This document shows positions 11,712-24,441 of a stretch of DNA of 64,000 bases, one piece after another; position 1 is the first letter of the stretch, and the number at the start of each line of letters is the position of its first letter. Origin of the DNA: Diplocarpon mali. Lineage: Eukaryota; Ascomycota; Leotiomycetes; Helotiales; Drepanopezizaceae. The position numbers and the translations under genes are program-made. The DNA is taken from positions 18,221 to 82,220 of the forward strand of contig JAENRP010000193.1 in assembly GCA_024741835.1 (NCBI GenBank), written 5' to 3'. A model generated the notes under the pieces. The model did no database searches and was not told the DNA's origin. It saw only the letters and a list, made by a program, of their open reading frames with translations.

Positions 11712-12003
11712 TGTGACGGATTGTCACTATATATAGGTTGTACCCCGGTTCGTACCCGGTTCGGCTATAGCTTGGCGCAATCTCGGTATAGGTTACAAAC
11801 CGGGTTACCCTTAGTTAGTATCCGGTTCGGCTCCCCTTAAGCGGGTGATCCTCTTTTCTTTATATATATATTCTATACCCTTCTACTCCTTTAGGGCTTA
11901 GTAGTTATTAATTTTAAATTATTACTAAGACGTTCTATTAATATTACTATATAACTCGTACGCGTATTAGTGCTAAGTAAAGGTTATACTCCTAATTGTC
12001 ATA
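11712..12003 (+). repeat. 5' LTR of gypsy A2 (292 bp)
   Basis: It begins with the least altered start seen, TGTGACGGATTGTCAC, and ends ATTGTCATA. The CCCGGTTCGT arm of the family inverted repeat is present, while its partner reads ACAAACCGGG. Confidence 0.93.
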
Positions 12004-12183
12004 TTATTAATAACTCTTTTACTTCGCTAGAGACGGTATTATAATACCTATTTATATTATTCCTAGTAGTCGACCGAAACCCTAACGAGTATAATAATAT
12101 ACCAGAAGACCTATACTAAGCTCCTGCTATAAGCTTAAAGAATAGTTCCTCTTATTACTTAGTCTTCAAAGACCCCTCGCTCT

Positions 12184-13654
12184 CCCCCCCTTTAGGGAGG
12201 TGCTAATATCACCCTTAGTACCTTTCCTACCAACTCCCTACTAGCTAACGATAATAGCCTTAAAGTCACTATATTATAAGCCGAACTAGACTCCTTATAA
12301 GCATACCTAACGTCTATAGTAGATAAGCGTAATAGGCATAGCCGTAAGCTAAGTTCTATATACTAACAATTGATCAAATAAGAAAGAGATTTAAATGACC
12401 TTTAAAACGCCTTTAGAAGCATCCTAAGATTAATTGAGAAAACTCTAGCACTAAAACGATTCCCTTCTAGTTCACCTACGCGCCCTTAGCGCTTAGTAGA
12501 CTTCGACTTACCTCTTATTTCCTCTACTGCGCGCAATAAGCGATGCAATAATTAAGATGATCCTTCTTTTACTTCCCCTAACTAATATACTACTAGTTCG
12601 CCTTTAGCTTAGTAGCTAAACCTCCTTCGAATCTATAATATACCGAACCTCACTTAGAAACTGTCTAATAGATGTGATTATTGCACTAAATACTAAGAGG
12701 CTTGCATACTTAATAATTTAGAGCTTTACTACCCTTACTTCTATAGGGAATAGGCCTAGCTTAACTATATTTTAAATTAGACTAAAGGTATAGCTAAAGA
12801 CTGGCTGACCCTTTAAGTACTTAATAGGAACGCTTAAATTACTATTAAAACCCTAGTAAGTCAACTTACTAAGTTCTTAACTAACCTAGTAGAACGTAAA
12901 GAAGCTAAGATCGAGTTTACTACCCTTTATATAAAGGCTAATAAGTCTTTTTAGAAGTTCTACTTTAAGTTCTCCTAACTAGCTACTATAGCAGAGATCG
13001 ACGATAATAGTCGACTTTATAGCGCCCTTAAGGAGAAAATCCTAAAACGCCTTTAAACCCCCCTTATATAAAAGTGGCATAAGACTAGGATATTAGATAA
13101 GTGGGTTACTGCTATCTAATAAGAAGACGCTGGATAGCGCACTAAGAGGACGCTATATAATCAAATATAATATAGAGATAAATCGAGTACTAAGGCTAAG
13201 CCTAATCTTAGTAAGCCTACTTAATAAGGAGATAATAATAAATCAAATTCCTTGCTAAGAAACTTTTCTAAATCGTATCCGAACTAACCTTAGCATAGCA
13301 CCCTTACCCTTAGCTTCACTAAGTTCGGAACTCCCTCTTTTCCTTTGCGCTAGACTAATACCTCTAGCGCTCTCCCTCTTATAGCTAATCGAAAAAATCA
13401 GTTTGATAAACGGCCGAAATCCCCCTCTATTACTCCTAGGTATTATAGCTTTTGCGTTAATGAGCTAGAGTATAATAGCTAAAGATAGAGTAGTAATAAA
13501 GAGGAGGATCCTAAGGCCGAATAAGATAATAGTAGCGCTCCCCTTCTCCCCTTGACTCTTAAGGGAAACGCCCCCGCTTAAGTAAAGCCTCCTTCTTAAG
13601 CGTACTTTATAATATACGATACCTCGATTTGAGAAACCTCCTTAGTAGCGATTC
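12184..13654 (+). pseudogene. Decayed gypsy gag, A2
   Basis: It aligns base for base with A1 gag at an offset of 7784. The same Gag blocks are present (TKGIAKDWL with the Trp intact at about 12785-12810, LVSQLTKFL, ANKSF). The Cys-bearing tail YYSFCVNELEYNS lies near 13440-13480. It lies one frame away from pol. TAG/TAA codons interrupt it. Confidence 0.72.
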
Positions 13655-16600
13655 GATAATGAAACAGATCCTACTTTTAAAAAATGGTATTTCTTATAAG
13701 GTATTAGCATTAATCGATATAAGCGCTAATAGGTATACTTTAATTAATTCAGCGTTACTTAAATCTTTATCTTCTTTCCTTAAACTATTGATTTGTATAC
13801 TCCCTATACCCTTTTTAATTAAAGGATATAATAGTTCTTAAGGTAGTACTATCACTTATTATATATTACTTAATCTATATATCGATTAGCAAATTCAATC
13901 TTTTACTCCCTTTCTTATTACCAACCTTAATAACTATAGAGTGATTTTAAGAAGAGTATAGCTCAAGGAGTATAAAGTTTCTATTAATTGTGCTTCTTGC
14001 AAGCTAACCTAGCTTAATTCCTATCCCCCTACCGTCTCTTTTATAAAGAATATTGAAATTATTAATACTAAATAGTAAAACTTAGATTGATACCACTAGC
14101 GAAATGCAACTTAATATAATATAGTACTAGAACGGTCCCTTTCTAAGTATAAAGCTCAACGCTAAGAAACCCTTTCCTAACTCCCTTTTAAATCACTTCC
14201 TATTCCGATCAAATACTCTTTTACTAATTCTACCCTAATTCTACCTTAAGTCGAGGGTATTACCTTTTCCAAGGACTACTCCTGCAATATATTAATTATA
14301 AAGCGAGAGCTTAATGCAACTAAGCCTAACTTAGCTCCTTTCTCTATTTCAACCCTAAAACGCACTTATAATTAGATAGCAAAGTGTAAAATTCCCCTTT
14401 CTTCTTTAAATATATACGCAATTTCAGCTTATACTTTTCGTATAATAGCTAAGAATTAGCAAAGCGTAAAGCTCTTTAGCACCTTATTTTATAAAATTGA
14501 TCAATTGATTTAAGATAACTAAGAATATTAGGCTTAATAACGCGAAACCGATTCCCTCCTAAACTAATACTATAATAGAGAAGTTTCAATAGCTATTCTA
14601 ACTACCTCCTTTAAACCAATTAAAAAACCGATTCTAGCCGCTTACAAAGAGTACTACCATATATTCTCGAAAGCTGCTTCTAATGCGTTGCCGCCCTATC
14701 GACCTTATGATTATAAAATCGAGCTTACAGCCGAAGGTGCTCAAAAGGCCTTCCGATACTCCCCCTTATATAAGATGTCTATACCTAAACTGGAAATAGT
14801 AAAGGCGTACCTTATTAACAACCTTAATAAAGGATTTATCAAGGCCTCCTCCACCCCTTATGCTACGCTAGTACTATTTATAAAAAAGGCCGATAGTTCC
14901 CTACGATTCTATATTAACTACTATATACTTAATAACCTCACTTGTAAAGATCGATACCCCTTACCCCTAATCGACGAGACCCTAGCTCAATTAGCCGGCG
15001 CCTAGATTTTTATAAAGCTTAATATATAGTAGGCTTTCTATCGAATCCGAATGGACCCCGAATCTAAAGAGCTTACCACTTTCAGAACTTAGTATAGCGT
15101 GTATAAATGCAAAGTGCTCCCTTTTAGCCTTACTAATGGCCCCGCTACTTATCAAAGGTATATAAACAATATCCTTTTCGATTACCTTAATAATTTTTAT
15201 ATAGCCTACTTAGACGATATCCTTATTTACTCTACTAACCGACTTAACTACAAATCGTATATAAAACAGGTTCTTTAGCGATTATCGGATGCAGGACTGT
15301 AGGCCAACCTAAAGAAGTGTGAGTTTAATATTATAAAGACTAAGTACCTTAGCTTTATAATCACTACTAAAGGCGTTTGGGTTGACCCTAATAAGGTAGT
15401 AATAGTAGAGAATTAGACCTACCCCTCTACTATAAAAGGTATTTAATCATTCCTTAGTTTTTACAACTTTTATTATCATTTTATTTAAGACTATAGTCTT
15501 ATTGCCGCCCTTTTAATACACCTTACTAAAAATAACGTTCCCTTCTAATTTACCCTTAAATGCAAGTAGAGCTTCCTATAGCTACAAAAAGCTCTTACGC
15601 ATACCCTAATCCTCTAGTACTATAAGTAAGACCTCCCTTATATATTAAAAACCGATGCCTCTAATAGTATAATTGCTTTTGTATTATCGCAGCAATACAA
15701 GTCCGAATGGCTCCCAGTTGCCTACTATAGCAAGACTATAGCACCGGCTAAGCTAAACTACGCTATATACAATAAGGAGATACTAGCTATTATTCGATTA
15801 TTTGGCCATTTCAAAGCCGAGCTCGCAAGAGCACCCTACCGAATCGTAGTATATATAGACCATAAAGCACTTAAGTACTTTATAATTATAAAAAACCTCA
15901 GTTCTCGACAGGCCCGCTAGGCCGAGCTTCTCTCCGAATACGACTTTATAATTACCTACCGACCCGGCTTTGAAAACCCTCTCGCCAATGCCCTAACTCG
16001 CTGCGTCAACGAGTTAAAGGATTAGAATATAATAAAACGCAACAACCGCCTTATAACGTTATTACGCTAGGATCAGATTAACCCCCGAATCCTCTCCGAA
16101 TAGCTTCGTAAACAGACTATAGTAAAGAACCTAGTCTCTATCGAAAAGGTTTCGGCCTTCTCCCTTGCTTTCTATATTATCAACTAAGTACTAGCCGCTA
16201 ATCGACAATATAGGCCTTACTAGGTCTATCGCTAAGCAGCCCTCTAAAATAGGTCTAATATAGCCCCGACTAAGGCTAACCCTTAAACGATAGAAGGAGA
16301 TTTACTTCTCTATTAAGGTAAACTAGTAGTATTAGATATAAATCACCTTTATATATTACTTATATAAGAGGTCTATAATCAAATTGCTATCGCGCATTTA
16401 AGCGCGCGTAAAACCTACTAGCTTCTCTCCTTATAGTACTACTAGCCGAATCTACGCCGATACGTCTCTTAGTACTATAAGAACTGCTATACCTATAGAT
16501 GAAGCAAAGTCCCTTATAATAAGAAACCTAGTCTTCTTCAACCCCTCTTAGTACTAAGCCGACCTTAAGAGCATATAACTATAAATTATATAAGTTTTAA

Positions 16601-17774
16601 TAAAGATAAGTATAGCTATAATAACATTCTTATAATTATTAATTGGTTTAATAAGTAGGCAATCTCGATACCCTATTAAAAGACTACCGATTTATATTAG
16701 TTAGCCTAACTTTATATATACTATATATATCGCTACTTTAGTCCCCCTTTGATAATCACCTTAGACTAGGGCCCTTAATTTATCTTAAGCTTTTAGAAAG
16801 CTTTTACCTTTATTTTAAGTACAAAACTAACCCTTAGTTCAGCCTACTACCCTTAAACCGATAGCTAAACTGAAAACTATAATTAGTACCTTACGCAACG
16901 CCTTCGCCCTTTTATTAGCTACTATTAAGACGATTAGAGCGAATTCTTACCTATAATGGATTTCGCCTAGCTAACTCTCCCCTATAACTCCCTTAATAGC
17001 TTATTGCTATTTAAAGTAGTGCATAGGTACGCTTTGCATACTAATTAGGACTAGAAGCTTAATGTACTTAATTTAGAGTCCCCTTCTTAGAAACTTAATC
17101 GATAAAACGCCCTTAAGTACTCCGCAAGATATTATAGAGCTTAGACCTTTGCTAAATCTCATATCCTTAAGGCCTAAGAACGCATGCGAAATGCCACTAA
17201 TACCTCTTGCCGCCTAGCTACTTTCGAAGTCGGCGATCAAGTATACTTAGATATATGTCCCTACCCTATAGATAGGCCTTTTAAAAAGCTTAGCTTCCCT
17301 AGAGCTAGCCTGTTTAAGATAGTAGAGAAAGTATTCGATTTATACTAATTAAAGCTACTTAACTCTATAAAGGTATATGACGTCTTCTACCTAAGTCGCT
17401 TCTAAAGGGACCTTAGTACCTTTTTAGATAGTCAAGTGAATGAACCCCCTCCTACTATTAATATTATAAAAGAATAAGAATATAAAGTAGAGACCCTGCT
17501 TATTATATAAAAGCAAGCCGGTACGCTTATATACCGCGCCTTATAGGTTAGCCGCGATATTAATTTAAAATAGTACCTAGCCTCTAATTTTATATATACG
17601 CCTTTTAAGCTTTGCGAATTTCATTAGGAAAATCCAGACCTCCTAGGCCTACCCGCAAGGCTTCCTAATTAGATATAGGCCTATACTAATAGTATAGATA
17701 ATTATAATAAGATAGGTAATAATAAACCTATAGTTAGACGCTTAAGGACGAGCTTTTTTCAAAAGGGGGGATAA
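13629..17774 (+). pseudogene. Decayed gypsy pol (PR-RT-RH-INT-chromodomain-like), A2
   Basis: Protease lies in an open stretch at 13629-13841 (VLALIDISANRYTLI). RT is open at 14688-15005 and continues to the intact active-site box YLDDILIYS at about 15208-15234. RNase H spans about 15640-16020. The integrase core keeps its TLD- and TDSQTEN-type blocks, and a chromodomain-like tail follows near 17470-17640. The frame stays in phase throughout and ends at TAA 17772-17774 against the 3' LTR. Intact catalytic RT residues make this the better copy for reconstructing family relationships. Confidence 0.86.
17761..17770 (+). other. Polypurine tract, A2
   Basis: AAAAGGGGGG stands 4 bp before the 3' LTR, inside the last codons of pol. 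Confidence 0.8.
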
Positions 17775-18066
17775 TATAATAGATTATCACTATATATAGG
17801 TTATACCTTGGTTTATACCTAGTTCAGCTATAGCTTAGCGCAATCTTAGTATAGGTTATAAACCGGGTTACCCCTAGTTAGCATCCGGTTCGGCTCCCCT
17901 TAAGCGGGTGACCCTCTTTTCTCCATATATATATTCTATGCCCTTCCACTCCTTTAGGGCTTAGTAGTTATTGATTCTAAGTCATTACTAAGACGTTCTA
18001 TTAGCATTGCTATATAACTCGTATGCATATCGGTGCCGAGCAGAGGTTATACTCCCAGTCGTCACA
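17775..18066 (+). repeat. 3' LTR of gypsy A2 (292 bp)
   Basis: It starts TATAATAGATTATCAC and ends with the intact CCCAGTCGTCACA, which shows the original terminal CA. The CCTTT duplication follows directly. Confidence 0.93.
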
Positions 18067-18071
18067 CCTTT

Positions 18072-18736
18072 AATATTTATAGAATCTGGGTTCTTATACT
18101 TTAGTAAGTAATAATAACTTATAATATCGAATTCGATAAGTCTCTCTTCTATAGTTCAAAAGCTGAGCGTATAAACCCTATATCGCGCTAGGAACTTAAG
18201 GCGACCTTCTAATTGATTAAAGAGAGAGAAAGAGCTTAGGATACTAAGTTCAAAGGCATTTTCGAGGAATCAAAGCTTATTATAAGGCTAAATGCAATTG
18301 CTGCAAAAGAAGCCGCTATATAAGAAGAGCCTATATTATAGACTAACGCTGCTCTATAGCCTTTAACTAATAATATAAAAGGCCTTAACTTAAATCCAAA
18401 TCCGAAAGACCTACTTAGAAACTTAAGGATAAAAGCAAGCGAATTGAAAGCCACTTCGCCAGTCTTTAAAAAGGCAAATAGCGACTAGAGCTTAGGGGTA
18501 ATGATTCCTTATAAAGGCCCTACTAAAGAAGGAACTATAGATAACTTTAAAGGAATCTTTAAAGACGAGTTCTATAAGGCGATCGGTAGATCTCTAGCTG
18601 CTATTCTGTATAAAAATGGAAATAGCTTAAGGGCTTTAAGATAGAATCTTCAGTTATAAAGGCAGGCTCTAGTAAACTCTAGTAAAAGATTAAAGGCATT
18701 GCTGCTAAGATCTAAAAGGAGCTTTAATAGTCTTAT
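18072..18736 (+). pseudogene. Copia C integrase C-terminus and linker
   Basis: It resumes the C frame exactly after one copy of CCTTT. The join reads SYLIKYITF then NIYRIWVLIL, followed by NIEFDKSLFYSS. This matches the copia GYLVGY...NIYRIW...V-F-DE block after the integrase core. The rest is a low-similarity charged linker (KGLNLNPNPKDLLRNLRI, IPYKGPTKEGTID) typical of the region between integrase and RT. It is interrupted by G1 at TTAT (18733-18736). Confidence 0.75.
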
Positions 18737-18981
18737 TATAAAACTAAGGGGAGATAATACAAGAATAGGCCCAAGGGAAGACCTAAAAACAAAAGGAGGA
18801 AGCACCACAAGCGGGCTCTCCTAGATAAGATGTTAAGAACAAGTCCCAAGTATAGGGTATATTTAGTACTATAGCAATACGCGCTATCTTTATATATAGA
18901 AGGTAGCCCTTTTATCTTCCTACTGGCCTGCGCCAATTATATAATATATATTATAAGACCTATCTATCTTAGGTCTCTATA
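18737..18981 (-). repeat. 3' LTR of G1 (245 bp)
   Basis: On the plus strand it runs from TATAAAACTAAGG to GGTCTCTATA, matching the LTR at 41826-42070 in length and ends. In element orientation it starts TGTGGAGACC and ends GTTTTACA before RIP. No clear polypurine tract stands next to it, so another reading is a solo LTR. The flanking TTAT pair and the frame of copia C argue for the 3' LTR. Confidence 0.8.
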
Positions 18982-19133
18982 TATATCTTAAATAATAAAA
19001 GTAGTGGCCTCTACTACTATTAGCAAAGAATATAAAATAATATAGGTTAAGGCAATAGCATATTAATTACTAGCAAACCTTAAGTGCAAGAAAACTAATA
19101 TATTAAAAGGCCTAAACTAGGGCTATATTATTA
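18982..19133 (-). other. Short 3' internal tail of G1
   Basis: 152 bp lie between the 3' LTR and the assembly gap. I see no gene and no obvious polypurine tract. The right arm does not reach far enough to compare. Confidence 0.5.
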
Positions 19134-19226
19134 NNNNNNNNNNNNNNNNNNNNNNNNNNNNNNNNNNNNNNNNNNNNNNNNNNNNNNNNNNNNNNNNNNN
19201 NNNNNNNNNNNNNNNNNNNNNNNNNN
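19134..19226. other. Assembly gap (93 N)
   Basis: A run of N separates the G1 3' tail from the region downstream of X2. The true gap size is unknown. Confidence 0.99.
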
Positions 19227-19241
19227 TTTTATATACTTTTC

Positions 19242-19264
19242 ACCTATAGGCCGGGCCTAGGAGT
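19242..19264. repeat. 23-bp palindrome, G1, after X2
   Basis: Half-sites ACCTATAGGCC and GGCCTAGGAGT around a G. It matches 63961 in G2. It lies in the untranslated region after X2. Confidence 0.85.
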
Positions 19265-19666
19265 TAGAAAACGAAACTAACAAAACAAACAAACAAGCTA
19301 TAGAGTCGTAAAAACAATTAAAAATAGTATTAACTTAGATATCAATTTTCCTTAGTTCTCTTTAAGGGATAGGGAGAATTATTACTAGATAATACTCTCT
19401 TTATAAAGCGCCTACTTCTTCTTAATAGTTTACTATTAGTATCGGAAGAGTCCGGTCTTAGTATTACAGGAGCTTTAGTGTTTTATAAAGATGCTAGTAT
19501 AGTTTAATAGCTTCTGCCGATAAGGAGGGAGACTTATATTATAGCGTTATTATTATTATCCTCTTTATTATTATTATCATCCTTTAGAGAGTCTTCTACT
19601 ATAGAGGGGGATAAGGCAGGTAATTTAATAAATAACACTTCCTTTTCTTTACCTTTGGTTAATACA

Positions 19667-19689
19667 AGTTGCAGGCCGGGCCTAAGAGT
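19667..19689. repeat. 23-bp palindrome, G1, X2 C-terminal
   Basis: AGTTGCAGGCC and GGCCTAAGAGT around a G. Counterpart of 63536 in G2. Confidence 0.85.
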
Positions 19690-20488
19690 TATATCAGAGG
19701 GTTTAGTATAAGGTTTCTTAATGCTATACTTTTCGAGAAGGATCGTCTTATTAATTATATTATCAGCCTTAATATCATTATTAGTACCTTTCGTCTTAAT
19801 TTAGGACTTATCCTTATATAGTTATAGTTCCAACTGTTGAATTAGCTTCTAAGTATAGGTGAAATTATTAAAAAGTTCCTACTTATACTTCTTTAGATAT
19901 ATTATCAACTAAGTCATATCTTTAGAAAATAACTCCTTTACTATCATTACTACTAATGGATTATTCTATAGCTGTTTTCCTATAAGTGCCTCTAATAGTA
20001 GGCCTCCTTTTATTATACTAAGCGTTATACGAAATTTGGCTGACGATTCTCTAGTAATACTTTATCTCGCAGTACTAGGTCTCTTTATACTAATAGAATC
20101 GATAAGAAAATCTTCTAAGTCTATACTATTCTTTAGTAAGTTATTACCAACAACTTCTATATAGTTATTACTAATAGTAAGAAAGCCACCTTTTCCTAAT
20201 TCTCTAGCAGATTCTATATTAATAAATGTGCCTTATCTAATAAATATAAAGAATAGAGTCGTCTTATTAAAGATATACTCCTTTAGAAGTATCTTCTCTT
20301 TAGTGTTTAATTCTTTCTATTATACTGCATTTTAAGCTAGATTCAGTAAGATCTATTAAGCATTCTTAAGGCGTTAAGGTATAAGATTTGATAATTTATA
20401 GGATTTTTCCTAAATAGCGAATTCTCCAGTCGATTGTTTAGCTGCTAGAATCATATAATAGTCAATAGTTCTATTATCAAGTGGATTA

Positions 20489-20511
20489 ACCTATAAGCTA
20501 GGCTTAGGAGT
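20489..20511. repeat. 23-bp palindrome, G1, X2
   Basis: ACCTATAAGCT and GGCTTAGGAGT around an A. Counterpart of 62714 in G2. Confidence 0.8.
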
Positions 20512-21718
20512 TAATCTCATAAATCTTATATTAGTATTAATCTTAATGGTAATAACTCTTAAGTGGTAGTCAATTCTAATAAACTATATAGGCTTAGGAT
20601 ACGTTACTAGTTTATATAAAGACTTATATTAAGTTAGTAAAGCACTTAGGTATAATTTATAATATATCCTCAGTATCTATTGTATTAAGCTATAAGTCAT
20701 ATTATAAAGGTAGGCAAAGGGGAGGTTTGGCTTCTTATTTAAGGTCCGGAAGTAGTATTAGTACATTTCTAGTTCTTCTTATATTAATATTAAAAATGAA
20801 TTCTTTCTATAATTACTATGACCATACGTGCGCATAGCGCTTAAAAAGGCGCAGCTAAACAACTTAGGCATATTTAAAAAGCCTTTACTATAGAATGATA
20901 TAAAGTTATCAATAGTCAGTATGGCGTTATATTAGGCAGGGGTTTATACGATATTATAGAATAATTTAAAGGCTTTAGGTGCTACTCTGAACTTAGAGAA
21001 GCCTAATGATATATCCTTCTTAACTTAGCTTGCTATTCTATTGCCAGTGGCTATAATTGTATAATTTCCTAGATGCAATAAAAACAAGGTCGGGTTAGGA
21101 GCAGTGCAAAATTTATAGATATTAGACGATATATCTTTATTAGTAAGGCCTATTATTGCCAATTTATAGTACTGCGTATATTGGCGTTTATAAAGGGTAT
21201 AGAACTTTTCAAAATTGAAGTCCTTAAATATTCCTATTACAAACTTTATAAGTCTTATCTTTATTTCTAGTATTACTACTATCTTAAAACTATTGCTATA
21301 CTGCAGTATTATCTTTATATTAAAGAGGACCTGATAATATTCTATAAAGATAATATTCGTATTAACTTCGGATTTCTCCTTAAGAATATAGAAGTCACCC
21401 TTTAATTTCTTATACTTAATAAAGAACTGTATAATATTATCTATAGAAAATTCGTCTTATAGCAGTTTTATAATTTGCTTAACAGCTCTTATTATCCCTT
21501 CTTATACTAATAAGACTTCTCCCTGACCTTCTTTTCTTAAACGCTTTATTATTAACTTATAGAATTTAAGAATAAATTTTTACAGGTTATTAGGGAAAGA
21601 TTGTATAATATCGGCAGTATTCTTTTTAGTATTATTAAAAATTTCTAGCATATTAGTAATAGTGCCTATTTCTTTATTAGACAATTCATCTTCTAAGTCT
21701 ATAATATTACGTGTATTA

Positions 21719-21741
21719 ACCTATAGGCCGGGCCTGCGAGT
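21719..21741. repeat. 23-bp palindrome, G1, X2-specific copy
   Basis: ACCTATAGGCC and GGCCTGCGAGT around a G. Counterpart of 61484 in G2. X1 has no copy at the matching place. Confidence 0.85.
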
Positions 21742-21904
21742 CATTTTCTTTGCTACTAGTGTTTAGGGTATTTAAGGCATTTCTGGAAATAGTGACTTAA
21801 ATTCGTCTGAGTTAGAGGAATAGTAGTTAGGCAGGTCAGCTACTTAAGTTCCTAGTATTATAGGCACCTCTGGCTTAAGGACATTCTCTTTATATGCTAA
21901 TTCC

Positions 21905-21927
21905 ACTCGTAGGCCAGGCCTACGAGT
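21905..21927. repeat. Perfect 23-bp palindrome, G1, X2
   Basis: ACTCGTAGGCC and GGCCTACGAGT around an A: an exact 11+1+11 inverted repeat. Counterpart of 61298 in G2, which is also exact. Confidence 0.92.
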
Positions 21928-22785
21928 CAAATTCTCTTTATCAGTTATTCCTACTAAGGGTAGTAGCATTTTTAAAGTAATAGGAATAATAAACTCCTAT
22001 CTCTCTAACTTATTATTAAAGTAATTCATAGTATACTCGGCGAGATAAGTCATCTTTTCTTTTATAATAAGTAGACTATATTGCAACTGTTAGAGGCTAA
22101 GTATATTTAAAATAGTTTAATTAAGAAGTGTAAAATTATCATACTATAAGGGTTTATCTTTCATAGTCTAAATGGTAGAGTGTACAATAGTACTTAAGAA
22201 CCTAATAAATTTTCTACCTTTAATACTATTTCCTTACAGCTTTTTTATGCCTTCTTAAATAGTGAAATAATTTAATACCTATATAGCCTTTGCCACTAGT
22301 TGGTATATCTTAAAGATTTTGCCAAGCCCTTGCAGGGCGTTATTAGCAGTAATATCAATTATAAAGTAGGTTTGGAAAAGTATACTATAGGTACTACTTA
22401 TAAATTGCAATAATCTTTTTATATACTTATTCTTCTTATCTCGATTTTTCTAAAACAAATCTATTGAATTAGCATACCTTTAATATTCCTATAGAAATTT
22501 TTCACAATTGATCCCTTTTATCTTAAGCTTATTCTTAAGAAAATCATCAAAGCTTAAAAATCCTTCTTCTATAATAGAAATTCTATAGTTTAATACTTCT
22601 ATAGATGAGTTTAGGAATACTTGCTATTCTATTTCACCTAACGTTCTATAAGTGCTTACTATATCTTCTAATAATCTTAGAGCTTTTCTATCCTATGAAA
22701 AGTTACCCTTTAACATTAGTTTATTATTGGCGGTATTTAAGGGTTTGCTACCCGAAGCTATAACTGATGTATTCTTCTTAAGTAT

Positions 22786-23333
22786 AGCTCTCTTGCTTGA
22801 GCTCAATAGTGCTATAATGAATTATTTAATAGGAGGGAGTAGTTCTAAATAAAGAGATGATTATTTAAGAAAGATTAATAATATAAGAGGCTTATACTAG
22901 AAAAGATTGATAATAAAAGACAATAGTAGTAATACTGATATTATAGGTCTAGTAGGGTTATAGAAAAAGTAAAAAAAGTAAAATCGTAATACAGGGAGAG
23001 GCTTATTTATAGAGTTTGAAATCGCGCTAGTACATATAGGAAAAGTAGGTATAATAAGCTTGGAAGTGGGAATAAAAGTGGGGTATAACGCATATAAGGA
23101 CCTATAATTGGTAAATGACAATTATTAAAGGTAAGGAAGACATTTTAAAGGTAAGCGTTAAAAAGTTGTATATAAAGGGAATAATTAAAGAATGAATTAT
23201 ATAAAGAGTAAAGTAAATAAAGAATATATATAGAATAAAATAATAGGTTAAGAATAAAGAGGTATAGGTATATAGAAAGTAGATAATCCTTAAAAAAATT
23301 CAACTTCTAATTCGCAATCTCTTTAAATGGTTT
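22786..23333 (-). other. Spacer between X1 and X2, G1
   Basis: About 550 bp, very AT-rich. It holds a 74-codon frame at 22897-23121 (minus; MSFTNYRSLY, hydrophobic C-terminal third) that is also open in G2 at 60104-60328. It lacks Gln and Trp codons, so RIP could not easily close it, and openness is weak evidence for a gene. Confidence 0.4.
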
Positions 23334-23556
23334 TCAAAAGGGGAAGTAGTAGACTCGATTCTCTAGGCTTAAGTCGACTCAATTATCAGTTCTATTATCA
23401 CTTCGGAGTCTTCTTCTCTTATATTAATTTTTATTTTTTAATGATTTCTCTACTTTAGGGACCTCTCTTAAAGGATCTTCTATTAGTACCCCTAGATTTG
23501 GTAACTGAGGTTCATCTGAATTATCTTATAGGCTTAAACCAGCCGAGTCCAACCTC

Positions 23557-23579
23557 ACTCGCAGGCCAGGCTCGCGAGT
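23557..23579. repeat. 23-bp palindrome, G1, X1 C-terminal
   Basis: ACTCGCAGGCC and GGCTCGCGAGT around an A. One of the least RIP-altered copies. Counterpart of 59648. Confidence 0.88.
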
Positions 23580-24441
23580 CAGTCTTAGCGTTTTTAAGCT
23601 TAAGGGTAAAAACAGGGGATTAGTTCCTAAATCAGGGTCTAATACTATGCTAAAGTCTCAGTTTATCTCTTTTCCGAATTTTCTTATAATAATGCCTTTA
23701 TCAATTAGTGCATTAGGCTCTTGGATAGCATTTACTTTATCGCGCTATCTTTAAGACTTAAGTCTATAAAGAAGCGACTTAATATTTATAACATTCGTCT
23801 AGGCCTTAATAAGGGTATTAAATAGCTTCTGATTATATTCTATAAGGTGGATTTTCAATTCGTCTTTATTTAAAAGAAATAACTCCTATACTTTAATTAT
23901 AACTAATAGATCCGTTTAAGAGCATCGACTAATAATGGCTTTAAAGAGGCTGCTGCAGTTTTCAAGATGAAAAGCTACTTTAAAAGGTGCAATAGTTCTA
24001 CTTGCGTTAATCTATTAAAGTACTAGAGGTTGCTCTAAAGTAGAGACTGAAAAGATAAGATCAGAGATTCGAATCTTATTTTCTAAGGTGTTCTTATCGC
24101 AGACGGCTATATAGTTATTATAAAAGGCTATAAAACCACCAGTCCTATAAGAATTATCCGAAAGCATTTTAAAAAGGTATTCCTATTTTATTATTATTAT
24201 AATTGAATTGCTATTATTAGTAATAGGTCGTAAGATCTCCTTTTGCTTCAATTTTACAGTTATTTAAGCTAGTTAAGATTTTAAACCAAATGCCTAGGAG
24301 GTCTATTGACTTATCTTCTTCGCAGATAGAGTAAGTTTCATATTCGACTAAGAGCCGACCTACCTATTAAGGCTTCTAGAAGCTGGCCCTTATCCGATCG
24401 GTAGGATCTGATAATCCAAGACTTGCTTTCTAATAAAATTG

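Larger units (their letters stand above)
11712..18066 (+). mobile_element. Gypsy A2, second full-length copy of family A
   Basis: It is 6355 bp, exactly the length of A1, with 292-bp LTRs and the target duplication CCTTT at 11707-11711 and 18067-18071. Gene order is as in A1. It is inserted in the integrase region of copia C. Some parts keep more of the original sequence than A1, for example the RT box YLDDILIYS and an uninterrupted 105-codon RT stretch at 14688-15005. Confidence 0.95.
19342..22785 (-). pseudogene. X2, unknown large gene of G1, paralogue of X1
   Basis: I do not recognise the family. The length is 3444 bp (1147 codons plus TGA), identical to X2 in G2. The likely start is ATA at 22785-22783, matching the ATG of X1 by its context (ATG-CCT-TTA-AAG-AAC in X1, ATA-CCT-AAA-AAG-AAT in G2 X2); G-to-A at TpG would have destroyed it. 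Four palindromes lie inside (19667, 20489, 21719, 21905). Blocks shared with X1 include NFSQD, DFL then KGI, AKAIQVL, an NIIQFF block, and SLIQQ then HYRLYL. Stops are TAG/TAA. No signal peptide, clear membrane segments or enzyme motif could be seen. Position after pol suggests an env-like or accessory role, which is inference only. Confidence 0.6.

Noticed and set aside
36..17774. Many further short open frames on both strands across the retrotransposons
   Set aside because: They are chance openings in AT-rich decayed DNA or shadows of gag-pol.
18732..18736. A 5-bp target duplication for G1
   Set aside because: The five bases on each side (CTTAT and TTATA) do not match; only the 4-bp TTAT pair is exact, so I report 4 bp.
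18072..18736. A separate DNA transposon or Starship-type gene between A2 and G1
   Set aside because: The segment continues the copia C frame with the NIYRIW and FDKSLFY blocks, so it is the integrase C-terminus and linker.
22652..22852. 66-codon frame (also 60373-60573) opposite to the start of X2
   Set aside because: Antisense shadow over the N-terminal part of X2; no independent support.
23331..23346. TTTTCAAAAGGGG resembling the polypurine tracts of families A and D
   Set aside because: It is the reverse complement of the X1 stop region; no LTR adjoins it on either side.
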